Source of the DNA: an uncultured Sulfitobacter sp.
Lineage (GTDB): Bacteria > Pseudomonadota > Alphaproteobacteria > Rhodobacterales > Rhodobacteraceae
Direction: 5' to 3'
Assembly (NCBI GenBank): GCA_947501805.1
Contig: CANMXJ010000002.1
Location: 124,001 to 188,000 of the forward strand
DNA: 64,000 nt
Shown here one piece after another: positions 11,435 through 19,743 of the stretch (positions within the stretch are counted from its first letter, which is position 1; the number at the start of each line of letters is the position of its first letter). The notes beneath the pieces are model-generated. The model worked only from the letters and a program-made list of their open reading frames with translations. It was not told where the DNA came from and ran no database searches. Position numbers and translations under genes: made by a program.

Positions 11435-11466
11435 ATTGCCAAGACAGCAAGTAACGGACCTGCGAC

Positions 11467-11495
11467 TTGCCAAGTTACCTATACCCCATATAGGT
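11467..11495 (+). promoter_or_regulatory. Predicted promoter of the 11503 gene
   Basis: TTGCCA (11467-11472), 16 bases, then TATAGG (11489-11494). Initiation would fall at or next to the ATG at 11503, giving a leaderless or nearly leaderless transcript. The -10 element lies inside the CsoR-type operator. Motif match only. Confidence 0.4.
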
Positions 11496-11498
11496 ATA
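11480..11498 (+). promoter_or_regulatory. CsoR-type operator, site 1
   Basis: TATACCCCATATAGGTATA: 6-bp inverted arms TATACC/GGTATA. It differs at one base in 19 from the site at 14232-14250. The ATACCC...GGGTAT pattern is that of CsoR-family operators, and a csoR-type gene lies 2.4 kb downstream. It ends 4 bases before the start codon at 11503. Confidence 0.7.
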
Positions 11499-11502
11499 CC
11501 GC

Positions 11503-11817
11503 ATGTGTTTGGTCCGTATCCTTCTGGTCGTAGTATTGATGTTGTCCACGTCGCTCTCCAGCGCGATGGATGCTGGACATATGCCAGTGCCAGACCAAGA
11601 ACACGCGACTGTTGACGCGAAGGCAGATGAGCAACCCTTGTGCTGTCAGGACAGCACGGAGCGTTCCCAGTCTTGTCATGCTCTATTGGCTCTTCTTCCG
11701 TCTTTGATATTGAGTGACACCGCGCCTGTAGTGGGCGACGATGTATTCTGCACATCCGGCGTACTTTTGACCGGTTTCGAACCGTCTGGCCCTCTCGATC
11801 CTCCCCGCGCGGTGTGA
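11503..11817 (+). CDS. Small exported Cys/His protein under CsoR-type control
   Basis: 104 residues. A hydrophobic signal sequence (VRILLVVVLMLSTSLSSA) is followed by DAGHMPVPDQEHA and a CC...C cluster (PLCCQDSTERSQSCHALL), then a second hydrophobic stretch (LLALLPSLILSDTAPVV). It resembles the small periplasmic Cys/His proteins often found in copper operons, but no named family is assigned. The operator immediately before the start codon suggests tight metal-dependent repression. Confidence 0.65.
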   Translation: MCLVRILLVVVLMLSTSLSSAMDAGHMPVPDQEHATVDAKADEQPLCCQDSTERSQSCHALLALLPSLILSDTAPVVGDDVFCTSGVLLTGFEPSGPLDPPRAV

Positions 11818-11923
11818 TGCCGGCAGCGCCTTTCTGTAGCGCAGCGCATACCAGAAATCACATCAAAGCGGGCATTGCCCGATGCCCAGACCCTTGGGCG
11901 CACCCTTTCAAGAGGATAATCTT

Positions 11924-12418
11924 ATGAAACCCATCAAAACACTTCTGGCCTTCCCACCTGCCGCCGCACTCGCACTTGGAATGGCGTCCTTTGGCTGGAC
12001 TGGCATGGCCCATGCCGACAGCCATGGGGCCATGTCGCATCACGGCACCATGCATGTCACCAAAAGCCCGACCTGTGGCTGTTGCGGCGCATGGGTCGCA
12101 CTGGCCCGCCAAGAAGGCTACGACATCGAAGTTACCAACATAGCAGATGTGACCACCACGAAGTTGGATGCAGATATTCCCGGCAATTTGTGGGCTTGTC
12201 ATACCGCGAGGGTTCACGGCTACGTCGTTGAAGGCCACGTTCCGTTCGAAGCGCTCGCGAGGCTGCTGGAAGAACGTCCTGACATCACCGGAATTGCTGT
12301 CCCTGGTATGCCCGACGGCTCTCCCGGAATGGGGAATGATCCAACCGCACGCTATGACGTGATTGCCTTTGGGGGCGATGCGGGTGATGGCGAGGTCTTC
12401 TATCAGGCTGGTCTGTGA
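11924..12418 (+). CDS. DUF411 domain metal-binding protein
   Basis: 164 residues from ATG 11924 (GAGGATAATCTT upstream). A signal peptide covers about residues 1-31, then a His/Met-rich linker (DSHGAMSHHGTMHV) and the DUF411 core with the CGCC motif at 51-54, the conserved CHTARV.GYVVEGHVP segment and IAVPGMPDGSPGM. DUF411 proteins are periplasmic and typically encoded in copper-resistance operons. The gene overlaps the following cytochrome gene by 4 bases (GTGA). Confidence 0.9.
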   Translation: MKPIKTLLAFPPAAALALGMASFGWTGMAHADSHGAMSHHGTMHVTKSPTCGCCGAWVALARQEGYDIEVTNIADVTTTKLDADIPGNLWACHTARVHGYVVEGHVPFEALARLLEERPDITGIAVPGMPDGSPGMGNDPTARYDVIAFGGDAGDGEVFYQAGL

Positions 12419-12879
12419 AACGGGTCGCTCTGATAGCCGTTGGTGGAGCGGCCCTGATTGGGGCCGCTTTCTACGCCTTTACCAATGTTTCTGTGGAGAT
12501 CGATGGCGTTGTCTTGCGTGATGCCGATCCCGCAACCGTCGCGCTCGGTGCCAGTGTTTATGAAGCAAGCTGTGCCTCCTGTCACGGTGCCGATCTGGAA
12601 GGCCAGGCCAACTGGCGGTCTCCGGATGAGGACGGGCGGCTTCCGGCCCCACCACATGATGAGACCGGGCACACTTGGCACCATGACGGTGACACGCTGT
12701 TTCGGTTAACCAAATACGGTGTCGGTGCGTTGATCAATGATCCCGACTACGCCTCCAATATGCCGATCTACGAGGGTGTTCTGAGCGATGAAGAGATCAT
12801 TGCCGTGCTGAGCTACATCAAATCGACTTGGCCGGAGGAAGTCCGCGTCCATCACAATGAGATAGAAAACAGGCAATGA
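12415..12879 (+). CDS. Membrane-anchored c-type cytochrome
   Basis: 154 residues starting at GTG 12415, overlapping the DUF411 stop. An N-terminal membrane anchor (residues 4-22) is followed by a haem-binding CASCH motif (53-57) and a probable axial Met in YASNMPIYEGVLSDEE. It is a mono-haem class I cytochrome facing the periplasm. Related cytochromes accompany copper oxidases and copper-export genes. Here it could have been an electron partner of the adjacent multicopper oxidase, which is now broken. Its stop overlaps the copC remnant start (ATGA). Confidence 0.88.
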   Translation: MKRVALIAVGGAALIGAAFYAFTNVSVEIDGVVLRDADPATVALGASVYEASCASCHGADLEGQANWRSPDEDGRLPAPPHDETGHTWHHDGDTLFRLTKYGVGALINDPDYASNMPIYEGVLSDEEIIAVLSYIKSTWPEEVRVHHNEIENRQ

Positions 12880-13057
12880 GACAGATGCCTTTTGCGCTTC
12901 TCGTACTGGTCGCAACCACAATCGGAGCTTTTGCACACTCAAAAGCCGAGCAAACCACGCCTCCCAATGAAGCGACGGGCGCAGCGGACGAAGCCATTGA
13001 AATGCGCTTTGATGATCCAATGCGCGCGACCGCAATCACTCACACAACCGCAGCACG
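12876..13057 (+). pseudogene. copC: copC remnant (5' part only)
   Basis: The signal peptide and first strands of a CopC-type periplasmic copper chaperone are present: MRQMPFALLVLVATTIGAFA, mature His start (HSKAEQTTPPNE), then EAIEMRFDDPMRATAI. After that the sequence jumps into the middle of a multicopper oxidase frame and stops at 13091. Roughly the second half of copC, including its later copper ligands, is missing. A deletion joining copC to the oxidase gene explains the structure. Confidence 0.8.
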
Positions 13058-13815
13058 GAACAAGTGGCACATGGCCTCGCGGGTTCATTGATCGTGGAGG
13101 ATTGCGAACCTTGGCTCGGGGAAGCGAGTGCTGCGATTCGTGAGCCAGTGCTTGTTCTTGATGATTGGCTGCTGGATAGCGATGCAGACATTATCAAGGA
13201 CAGATGGGACAACCTGCACGCGGCCTCGCACGGTGGACGCAAGGAGAAACACTGTCACGGTGAATCGCGCTGCCTATCCTGAATTGGATCTCCAGCCAGG
13301 CAAGCGCGTGCGGTTGCAGATCATCAAACAGCCACATACAGGATCACACCCTTGTCGTTGCCGCACCTATCGGCGCGGTCGATTGGGTTGGATGGCCAAC
13401 CTGTCACGTTACTTGGAAGTGAAACGCTCGTCCTCGGACCAGCTAAAAGGGGGGATGTCGTGATCGACAGCCGCGTGGACGGAAAGGCGCACGCTGGTCT
13501 GCTGCTTGATCCCGGTAATGAAAAATAGGTGGAAATTGCTGGATGCTTATATTCGGGTGACATTTTAGCTTCACGGCGGATTGATGTGCGCCCTTTGCCC
13601 GCTTGGGGAACACTTGCGGCCGCCGACCTGTCAAACCCACAACGCGAAACATTGCTAGTGAAAGGTGGGGCGACGTGCAGGACACTGTGCTGATCGGGGC
13701 GGATGAAACCGCCGAAGGTGCCTTCGTCGCCGACAATCCCGGCCAATGGCTGATCCATTGCCACATGCTGTCGCACCAGAGGTCGGGTAAAATGGCTTGG
13801 TTTAAGGTCGCATGA
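13058..13815 (+). pseudogene. Multicopper oxidase pseudogene, deleted and frameshifted
   Basis: Pieces of one oxidase are scattered over all three plus frames. They include EQVAHGLAGSLIVED and LVLDDWLLD (13058-13240), TVNRAAYPELDLQPGKRVRL (about 13255-13320), LDGQPVTLLGSETLVLGPA (about 13390-13445), VDGKAHAGLLLDPGNEK followed by a stop, EIAGCLYSGDILASRRIDVR (about 13530-13590), and a C-terminal VLIGADETAEGAFVADNPGQ with the type 1 copper motif LIHCHMLSHQ. The early HWHG/HSH motifs and the late HPMHLHGH motif are absent. At least four frameshifts plus deletions make it non-functional. Confidence 0.9.
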
Positions 13816-13912
13816 GAGATGTTCTGTGGACCGTTCTGTCTAGGTATTGACGTGGTGCTGGCACTTGCTTTGGTCGTTATGCTCTGGCGTGGACAAGCCC
13901 TCGACCTCACAG

Positions 13913-14185
13913 TTACTTAGACGCCTTTTGCAAAAGCCCGATCAGTTCGTCAAATTTGGCTCTCTGTTCCTCGGGGTCGCCGCTTTGAATAGCTGTCTCG
14001 ACACAATGTTCAGCATGGTTTTCGAGGATCAGCTTTTCAACGCCTAAGATGGCGGATCTTATCGCTGCAGTCTGCGCCAGAATATCCATACAGTAGCGGT
14101 CCGCCTCGACCATACCTGCAACACCTCGCACCTGTCCTTCCAGCCTAGAAAGCCGGACCAGTGTCTTGTCTTTGTTGGCTTTCAC
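13913..14185 (-). CDS. csoR: CsoR-type copper-sensing repressor
   Basis: 90 residues, all-helical DUF156 family, starting at GTG 14185 with AAGGAG 9 bases upstream. The ligands Cys32, His57 and Cys61 reproduce the C-x24-H-x3-C spacing of the Cu(I) sensor CsoR (Cys36/His61/Cys65 in Mycobacterium tuberculosis); RcnR and FrmR relatives lack the third Cys. In CsoR, Cu(I) binding releases the operator. It is divergent from the glutaredoxin-MauE gene, with a perfect operator between them, so it probably represses both and itself. Confidence 0.88.
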   Translation of the reverse strand: MKANKDKTLVRLSRLEGQVRGVAGMVEADRYCMDILAQTAAIRSAILGVEKLILENHAEHCVETAIQSGDPEEQRAKFDELIGLLQKASK

Positions 14186-14231
14186 GAGCGGCGCTCCTTC
14201 TTTTTGTATTCATAAGCTGACAATTCGTTAT

Positions 14232-14250
14232 TATACCCCATATGGGTATA
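14232..14250 (+). promoter_or_regulatory. CsoR-type operator, site 2
   Basis: TATACCCCATATGGGTATA, a perfect 7-5-7 inverted repeat (TATACCC/GGGTATA) between csoR and the divergent gene at 14322. It matches site 1 at 18 of 19 positions. Position and symmetry suit autorepression plus control of the redox genes. Confidence 0.78.
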
Positions 14251-14321
14251 TGTAATGCTCATAACAGAAGATCGGGACAACGCTTCAGTGGTTTTGGACA
14301 ATACACATCAGGAGACCCATC

Positions 14322-15110
14322 GTGTCAAAGAATACACGTGACGTTGCCGACGTAGCGGCCGACCCTGCGGTATCTGCGACTGGAAAAACAGCCGTTCTTT
14401 ATCGCATGGCCCTGCCAAACCATTTGTGTCCGTCGGGACAAAAGGCACGTTGGCTATTGGACCGCCACGGCTATGGGGTAGATGACCGATTGTTCCGCGA
14501 ACGGACTGAAGTTGATGCGTTCAAGGAAGCGCACGATGTCTCCACCACGCCACAAGTCTGGATAGAAGGCGAGAGGGTGGGCGGCTACGATGCCCTGCGC
14601 GAAGCACTTACCGATTACGACCCAAAAGCCAAGACCTACAAACCGGTCCTCTATCTCTTTGCCGTGGCCGCCGCGACGGCGCTCGCGCTGTCTATCGGCT
14701 TCCTCGGCGCGATCACATGGCAAACGCTGGGCTGGTTCATTTCGGTTTCGATGATCCTGTTGGGGATGCAAAAGCTCCGCGATATCGAGAGCTTTACGAC
14801 GATGTTTCTCAACTACGATTTACTGGCGCGGAAGTGGGTGCCCTATGCCTATGTCTACCCCTGGGTCGAGACCGGGGCAGGCATTCTGATGACAGGGATG
14901 TTGCTGACCCCGCTTGCGGCCCCTGCGGCGCTCTTTATCGCCACGGTCGGCGCGATCAGCGTCTTCAAGGCCGTTTACATCGACAAACGAGAGTTAAAAT
15001 GCGCCTGTGTGGGCGGCGGATCAAACGTGCCTCTCGGTTTCGTCAGCCTGACGGAAAACCTGATGATGATCGGGATGGCCATTGTGATGCTAGCTCGGAT
15101 CGCAATTTGA
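14322..15110 (+). CDS. Glutaredoxin-MauE fusion membrane protein
   Basis: 262 residues from GTG 14322 (CAGGAG upstream). Residues 20-100 form a glutaredoxin-like domain with a monothiol LCPSGQKARWLLD motif (CPSG, 36-39), the TTPQVWI cis-Pro segment (75-81) and GGYD. From about 108 it is a four-helix MauE/DoxX-like membrane domain ending with a Cys pair in LKCACVGGGSNVPLGF. MauE works with the thioredoxin-like MauD in disulfide formation during methylamine dehydrogenase maturation. Here the gene overlaps a DsbA-like gene by one base, giving an analogous pair. The substrate is unknown. Confidence 0.85.
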   Translation: MSKNTRDVADVAADPAVSATGKTAVLYRMALPNHLCPSGQKARWLLDRHGYGVDDRLFRERTEVDAFKEAHDVSTTPQVWIEGERVGGYDALREALTDYDPKAKTYKPVLYLFAVAAATALALSIGFLGAITWQTLGWFISVSMILLGMQKLRDIESFTTMFLNYDLLARKWVPYAYVYPWVETGAGILMTGMLLTPLAAPAALFIATVGAISVFKAVYIDKRELKCACVGGGSNVPLGFVSLTENLMMIGMAIVMLARIAI

Positions 15111-15886
15111 TGGCAAAGACTACTGACTGGAAGCGGCGGGCATTGCTGGCTGGCGGTGCCCTCGCTGTTGCAGGATGGGTGAAAGGCGTTCCGTATCTGG
15201 CATCACTGAGACTGCCGGACTTTACGTTCGAGGACATACCTGATCTGCCACCCTTCCGGCGACTGCAAGGGGCTGGTGCATCTACACCAGGCGCGGCGAT
15301 TTTTGCGGGTCTCGACTCAGGTGAACCGGAAACCGACGCTGATGACGAACTGGAACAGTTTGTCAGGGAAAATCCTTGTGCAGCTTTTTTCGGTGAAGAG
15401 CCCATCAACACCGTTCCGGTTGCGATGTTCTCCGATTTCGCCTGTCCGATCTGTCGCGTGATGGATGATCGTCTGACCGATCTTAAGGCGAGCGACCCGG
15501 ATACTTTTCACATTATCCGGCATCAGCTCCCGCTTCTTGGCGTGGCTTCGACAGTTGCAAGCCGTGCAGTGCTGGCGGCGGACCTTCAGGGCAGATATCG
15601 CGATATGCACGCGCGTCTGATCCGAACACCTGCCGTGACTGATGAACGCTTCATCGCGGCCATTGCGGAAAGCCTCGATCTCGATGCTGATAAATTGCTC
15701 GAAGACATGCAATCGGATGCCATCGATCGCCGCCTGCGGCTGACAGCAGCCATTGCAGATGTCTTCGGCTTTTTTGGAACGCCCGCTTTCGCGGTCGGAC
15801 GGACAGTGTTCATGGGGTCGATCCAGATAGGCTCGCTCCGCAAGCTGATCGCGGATGAGGAAGGAAGTCCCTGTCTTACCGCCTAG
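15110..15886 (+). CDS. DsbA-like thioredoxin-fold protein, exported
   Basis: 258 residues; ATG 15110 overlaps the previous stop (TGATG). The N-terminus has a twin-arginine-like signal (WKRRALLAGGALAVAGW), then a spacer with a Pro/Asp-rich segment. The thioredoxin fold carries CPIC at 112-115 (SDFACPICRVMDD) and the cis-Pro loop GFFGTPAFAVG. It is probably a periplasmic thiol oxidoreductase that exchanges electrons with the MauE-like membrane partner encoded just upstream. Both genes lie behind CsoR-type operator 2, which points to copper stress or copper-enzyme maturation; this is inference. Confidence 0.85.
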   Translation: MAKTTDWKRRALLAGGALAVAGWVKGVPYLASLRLPDFTFEDIPDLPPFRRLQGAGASTPGAAIFAGLDSGEPETDADDELEQFVRENPCAAFFGEEPINTVPVAMFSDFACPICRVMDDRLTDLKASDPDTFHIIRHQLPLLGVASTVASRAVLAADLQGRYRDMHARLIRTPAVTDERFIAAIAESLDLDADKLLEDMQSDAIDRRLRLTAAIADVFGFFGTPAFAVGRTVFMGSIQIGSLRKLIADEEGSPCLTA

Positions 15887-16171
15887 TTCAGCGGCCAAGC
15901 TTGCAATAGTCGCGGCTGTTTACACTCTGCCCTTCGCAGCATTCACCCGAGAATGTGCTGATCAAGATAAGGTTGGTCGGGCAGCGTTGTGGCCAACAAT
16001 TCGTCCACATGTGCCAACTTACTAGCTGCAGCGCGCGGCTCCTGAATGCCAATGTTGGATTTGTCTGCCACAAAGAGCATGGCACCCGATTTTCATTTAC
16101 CTTGAATAGACATTGGTGCAGGTGCAGCGAATTGGCGCTTTGTTCCGCAAAGCCGCCCGCTAGTTCCCACC
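15887..16171. other. Intergenic region at the right edge of the copper island
   Basis: 285 bases between the DsbA-like gene and the 3' end of prs. A short minus-strand frame (15888-16085) ending in a Cys-rich tail (CCEGQSVNSRDYCKLG) might be a gene remnant, but it lacks a ribosome-binding site and no family was recognised. Confidence 0.45.
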
Positions 16172-17191
16172 TTACTCCGCGTCATACATCCCGTCATAGA
16201 TCGGACCCAGTGTATCCGCCTCAAACAGCGAGGACACGCTTGTGCCGTTCCAGATGTTCAGAATCGCCTGAGCAAAGATCGGTGCGGTTGGTACCACACG
16301 GATGTTCTCGGCTTTCTTGATCTCGGCAGTTGGCGCAATCGAATCTGTTATCACCAGCGACTTCATCACCGAATTTGTCACTCGCTCTACCGCAGGGCCG
16401 GACATGACTCCGTGTGTGATGTAGGAATGCACTTCCTTTGCACCGTTCTCGATCAAGACCTCGGCGGCCTTACATAACGTGCCAGCTGTGTCGCAAATAT
16501 CATCCACAATCAGGCAGGTTTTCCCCGTTACATCGCCGATTACTGTCATTTCTGCGATCTCGCCGGGCTTTTCGCGGCGTTTATCCACAATGGCCAAAGG
16601 TGAGTTGATGCGTTTGGCCAATTCACGTGCCCGCGCCACACCGCCAACGTCAGGCGAGACAACCATCAGCTCGTCCATCCGGTCTTTGAACGCGTGTTTG
16701 ATGTCGAGCGCAAAAACAGGGGAAGCGTAGAGGTTATCTACCGGAATATCGAAGAAGCCCTGGATCTGTGCGGCGTGCAGGTCCATCGTGAGAACCCTTT
16801 CGATGCCGGTTCCGACCAGCATATTTGCGACCATCTTGGCTGTAATTGGCGTGCGGGCCTTGGTGCGACGATCCTGACGGGCATAGCCGAAGTAAGGCAG
16901 CACAGCGGTGACACGTGCAGCAGAGGACCGGCGTAGAGCGTCCGCCATGATCAGCAATTCCATCAAATTATCATTGGCGGGGTTCGACGTGGACTGGATG
17001 ATGAACATGTCTTCACCACGGACGTTTTCAAAGACCTCGACGAAAATCTCACCGTCGTTGAACCGTTCGACCCGTGTCTCAACCAATCCGACATTGACCC
17101 CTCGATGTAATGACATGCGCCGTGCAATTGCCTTGGCGAGTGGCATGTTGGCATTACCAGAGATGAGTTTCGGCTCAGAGGTACGTGACAT
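16172..17191 (-). CDS. prs: Ribose-phosphate pyrophosphokinase
   Basis: 339 residues from ATG 17191 (GGAGCCCCT upstream). It makes PRPP from ribose 5-phosphate and ATP for nucleotide, His and Trp synthesis. The N-terminal [16 protein letters not shown] motif, the dimer/flexible-loop segment [12 protein letters not shown], and the PRPP-binding [10 protein letters not shown] loop are all present. The open frame continues 25 codons upstream without family support. Confidence 0.98.
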   Translation of the reverse strand: MSRTSEPKLISGNANMPLAKAIARRMSLHRGVNVGLVETRVERFNDGEIFVEVFENVRGEDMFIIQSTSNPANDNLMELLIMADALRRSSAARVTAVLPYFGYARQDRRTKARTPITAKMVANMLVGTGIERVLTMDLHAAQIQGFFDIPVDNLYASPVFALDIKHAFKDRMDELMVVSPDVGGVARARELAKRINSPLAIVDKRREKPGEIAEMTVIGDVTGKTCLIVDDICDTAGTLCKAAEVLIENGAKEVHSYITHGVMSGPAVERVTNSVMKSLVITDSIAPTAEIKKAENIRVVPTAPIFAQAILNIWNGTSVSSLFEADTLGPIYDGMYDAE

Positions 17192-17283
17192 AGGGGCTCC
17201 GTGGCAGCGGGATTTGGCAGAATCGCTTCGTTGAACCTCGCTTAACACGGGGCTAACGTACGGCAAACCTTAGGGAGGTCCAA

Positions 17284-17880
17284 ATGACCCAGATCGACTA
17301 CTTTTTCGCAACACTATCACCTTATTGCTACCTTGCTGGGCAACGGCTGGAGGAGGTGGCGGCCAAGCATGGCGCGACTATCACCTATAAACCCTTTGAT
17401 ATTGTCGCAGGGTTTGCGCGTACGGGAGGGACATTGCCCAAGGACCGGCATCCCAGCCGGATCGAATATCGCGCGCAGGAATTGCCGCGTCAGGCCAAGA
17501 AGTTGGGATTGGATCTTAATCTCAAGCCCGCCCATTGGCCGACGAATGGTGCCCCCGCAGCTTACGCCTTTATTGCGGCGCAAAATGCGGGTGGGGGTGA
17601 TTTGGGCAAGCTGGCGCACGCCATTTTCCGCTCTGTCTGGGCGGATGAAAAGGATATCGCGCAGGATGACGTTATTCGTGCTTGCTTGGTCGAGGCGGGT
17701 TTTGAGGCATCATTGGCTGACAGCGGGTTGTTGGAAGGGGCTGAAACCTACGCGCGCAATCTTGAAGAGGCTGTGGAAAGCGGCGTGTTTGGTGCGCCAT
17801 TCTACATTGTCGATGACCAGCGTTTCTGGGGGCAGGATCGTATTGAGGATATAGATGCCTATTTGTCAGGCACGCTATGA
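17284..17880 (+). CDS. 2-hydroxychromene-2-carboxylate isomerase-type protein (DsbA family)
   Basis: 198 residues with a thioredoxin/GST-kappa fold: IDYFFATLSPYCYLAGQRLEE at the N-terminus and the VFGAPFYIVDDQRFWGQDRIE C-terminal signature. The family includes NahD-type glutathione-dependent isomerases that act in naphthalene breakdown; in bacteria without that pathway the substrate is unknown. AGGGAGG lies upstream. The gene overlaps the next hydrolase by ATGA, so the two are probably co-expressed. Confidence 0.88.
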   Translation: MTQIDYFFATLSPYCYLAGQRLEEVAAKHGATITYKPFDIVAGFARTGGTLPKDRHPSRIEYRAQELPRQAKKLGLDLNLKPAHWPTNGAPAAYAFIAAQNAGGGDLGKLAHAIFRSVWADEKDIAQDDVIRACLVEAGFEASLADSGLLEGAETYARNLEEAVESGVFGAPFYIVDDQRFWGQDRIEDIDAYLSGTL

Positions 17881-18680
17881 GGGCGCAGCCGGATTTTGAA
17901 CCCAATATTATGACTTTGGGAAATGGGCCGCGTCGTATGCTGGCGCTGCATTGCACGATGGCTTTTGGTGGTGCTTGGGCAGGTTTTGCCAAGGCACTGC
18001 CTGATCTCACTCTGATCGCGCCGGACATGCCAAGCCATGGGCGCAGTGTTGACTGGGATGAGGTCAGTGATTTTGGTGATACCGTCTATGCGGCCACTCT
18101 GTCTGCAATGGATGAGACACCGATGGATGTGATTGGCCATTCTTTTGGGGCCGCTGCGGCGTTGCGCCTCGCGGTCAGGCATCCCGAAAAAATTCGGAGT
18201 CTGACAGTTATCGAGCCGGTTTTTTTTGCCGTGGCGATGCAAGACGCCCCTGAGGCCATGACGCAGCATAATGCGCACGCCCGACCCTATCTTGATCTGT
18301 TGCGCGCAGGAGAACGGGAAGCTGCAGCACGGCTTTTTAACCGCATGTGGAGCGATGGCGGGACAAAGTGGGATGCGATGCCCGAACGCACACGTGCAGC
18401 GATGACGCGTGCGATACATGTTGTCCCCGGACAGGATAAGTTCCTGTTTGCGGATACAAGCAATCTGCTAAGCCCCGGTGCACTTGATTCCTGTAGCGTT
18501 CCGACGTTGATTTTGCGAGGGGAACATGCCCACCCCGGTATTGTAGCCGTCAATGACGGTCTCGCGGCGCGAATGCTCAATGCAACTCAATCGGTGATTG
18601 AAGGAGCAGGGCATATGGCACCGATCACCCACCCCGTTGAAGTGGCTTCTGTTGTGAGAAACTTGTTGGATCAGAGCTAG
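17877..18680 (+). CDS. Alpha/beta hydrolase
   Basis: 267 residues. The nucleophile elbow GHSFGAA (about residue 88) and a late His in GAGHMAPITHP give the catalytic set of the alpha/beta hydrolase fold. LHCTMAFGGAWAGFAKAL is the oxyanion-loop region. The substrate is unknown. It follows the isomerase gene with a 4-base overlap and is convergent with ltaE. Confidence 0.88.
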   Translation: MRAQPDFEPNIMTLGNGPRRMLALHCTMAFGGAWAGFAKALPDLTLIAPDMPSHGRSVDWDEVSDFGDTVYAATLSAMDETPMDVIGHSFGAAAALRLAVRHPEKIRSLTVIEPVFFAVAMQDAPEAMTQHNAHARPYLDLLRAGEREAAARLFNRMWSDGGTKWDAMPERTRAAMTRAIHVVPGQDKFLFADTSNLLSPGALDSCSVPTLILRGEHAHPGIVAVNDGLAARMLNATQSVIEGAGHMAPITHPVEVASVVRNLLDQS

Positions 18681-18708
18681 TCGGCGCAATACGAGAAACT
18701 GGGGGCTG

Positions 18709-19743
18709 TCAGAAATGCCTCAGGAATACATCAATCTGGTCGCGGCTAATGGACCAATCGCACACGAGACGGGCCGCGACCAATTCTTCTGCTGGGCCTT
18801 CCAGCGGGCCATCCCACAAATAGTAACGCGCACCGGCGTCGTGCATTCTCTGATGTACGGCTCTTGGCCAGCGCGCAAAGATCATATTAGCCTGCGGTTT
18901 ATGCACAAACTTCGCATCTGCTTTGCGCAGACCGTCCGCAAGATAATCCGCGTTTGCATTCGCCTCACGGGCAATCGCAAGCCATGTGTCGTCTTCGAGG
19001 TATCCCGCCATCTGAGCAGATAGGTATCTGTGCTTTGAAAACAGATGTGCGCCCCGTTTGCGACGAAGTTCGAATTCCCACGCTTTTGCGGGATCAAAGA
19101 AGACAACGGCTTCAACACCCATACACCCGTTCTTTGTGCCGCCAAAACTGACAACATCAATGCCCAGTTTCCAGGACATCTCGGCTGCTGTGCAACCCAA
19201 TGCGGCTGCTGCGTTTGCAAATCTTGCACCGTCCAGATGAACGGGGAGGTTGTGACGCCTGACCACGTCAGTCAGCGCGCGTAGCTCATCAAGTGTGTGA
19301 AGCTCGCCGCGTTCCGTGACCTGTGTGATGGAGACCGGTCCGGGCTGTGCGCCATGCACGTTGCCGACGGCTTGTCCGATGATCGCAGTCTCAAGTGACG
19401 CGGGGGTCATTTTGTCGCCTTCGCCCACCAAGGCCAGCTTGGCACCACTGGTATAGAACTCCGGCGCGTTGCACTCATCTTCTTGAATATGCGAAACTTT
19501 CGAGCAGAATACCGTCTGCCAAGGCTGCGTGTAACATGCCAGAGCAAGTGCATTTGCCGCCGTGCCGGTTGCGACCAGATAGACTTCTGCTTGTGGTGCC
19601 TCGAACACTTCTCGGATTCTTATGCGGACCTCATCCATGATTGAGTCGTTGCCATAGGGCATCTGGTGTCCATCATTCGCAGCAATCATGCGTTGCATGA
19701 CTTTTGGATGCACCGGACCTGCATTGTCAGAGGCAAAAAACAT
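18709..19743 (-). CDS. ltaE: Low-specificity L-threonine aldolase
   Basis: 344 residues from ATG 19743 (GAGGAG upstream), a PLP fold-type I enzyme that cleaves L-threonine to glycine and acetaldehyde. The PLP lysine is in SFGGTKNGCMG; VHLDGARFANA holds the Asp that binds the cofactor; TGTAANALAL is the phosphate-side loop. The start overlaps the ycgN stop by one base (TGATG), so it is the last gene of a small operon. Confidence 0.95.
   Translation of the reverse strand: MFFASDNAGPVHPKVMQRMIAANDGHQMPYGNDSIMDEVRIRIREVFEAPQAEVYLVATGTAANALALACYTQPWQTVFCSKVSHIQEDECNAPEFYTSGAKLALVGEGDKMTPASLETAIIGQAVGNVHGAQPGPVSITQVTERGELHTLDELRALTDVVRRHNLPVHLDGARFANAAAALGCTAAEMSWKLGIDVVSFGGTKNGCMGVEAVVFFDPAKAWEFELRRKRGAHLFSKHRYLSAQMAGYLEDDTWLAIAREANANADYLADGLRKADAKFVHKPQANMIFARWPRAVHQRMHDAGARYYLWDGPLEGPAEELVAARLVCDWSISRDQIDVFLRHF

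Noticed and set aside
15888..16085. 65-codon minus frame with Cys-rich end
   Set aside because: No start signal and no recognisable family; mentioned only as a possible remnant.
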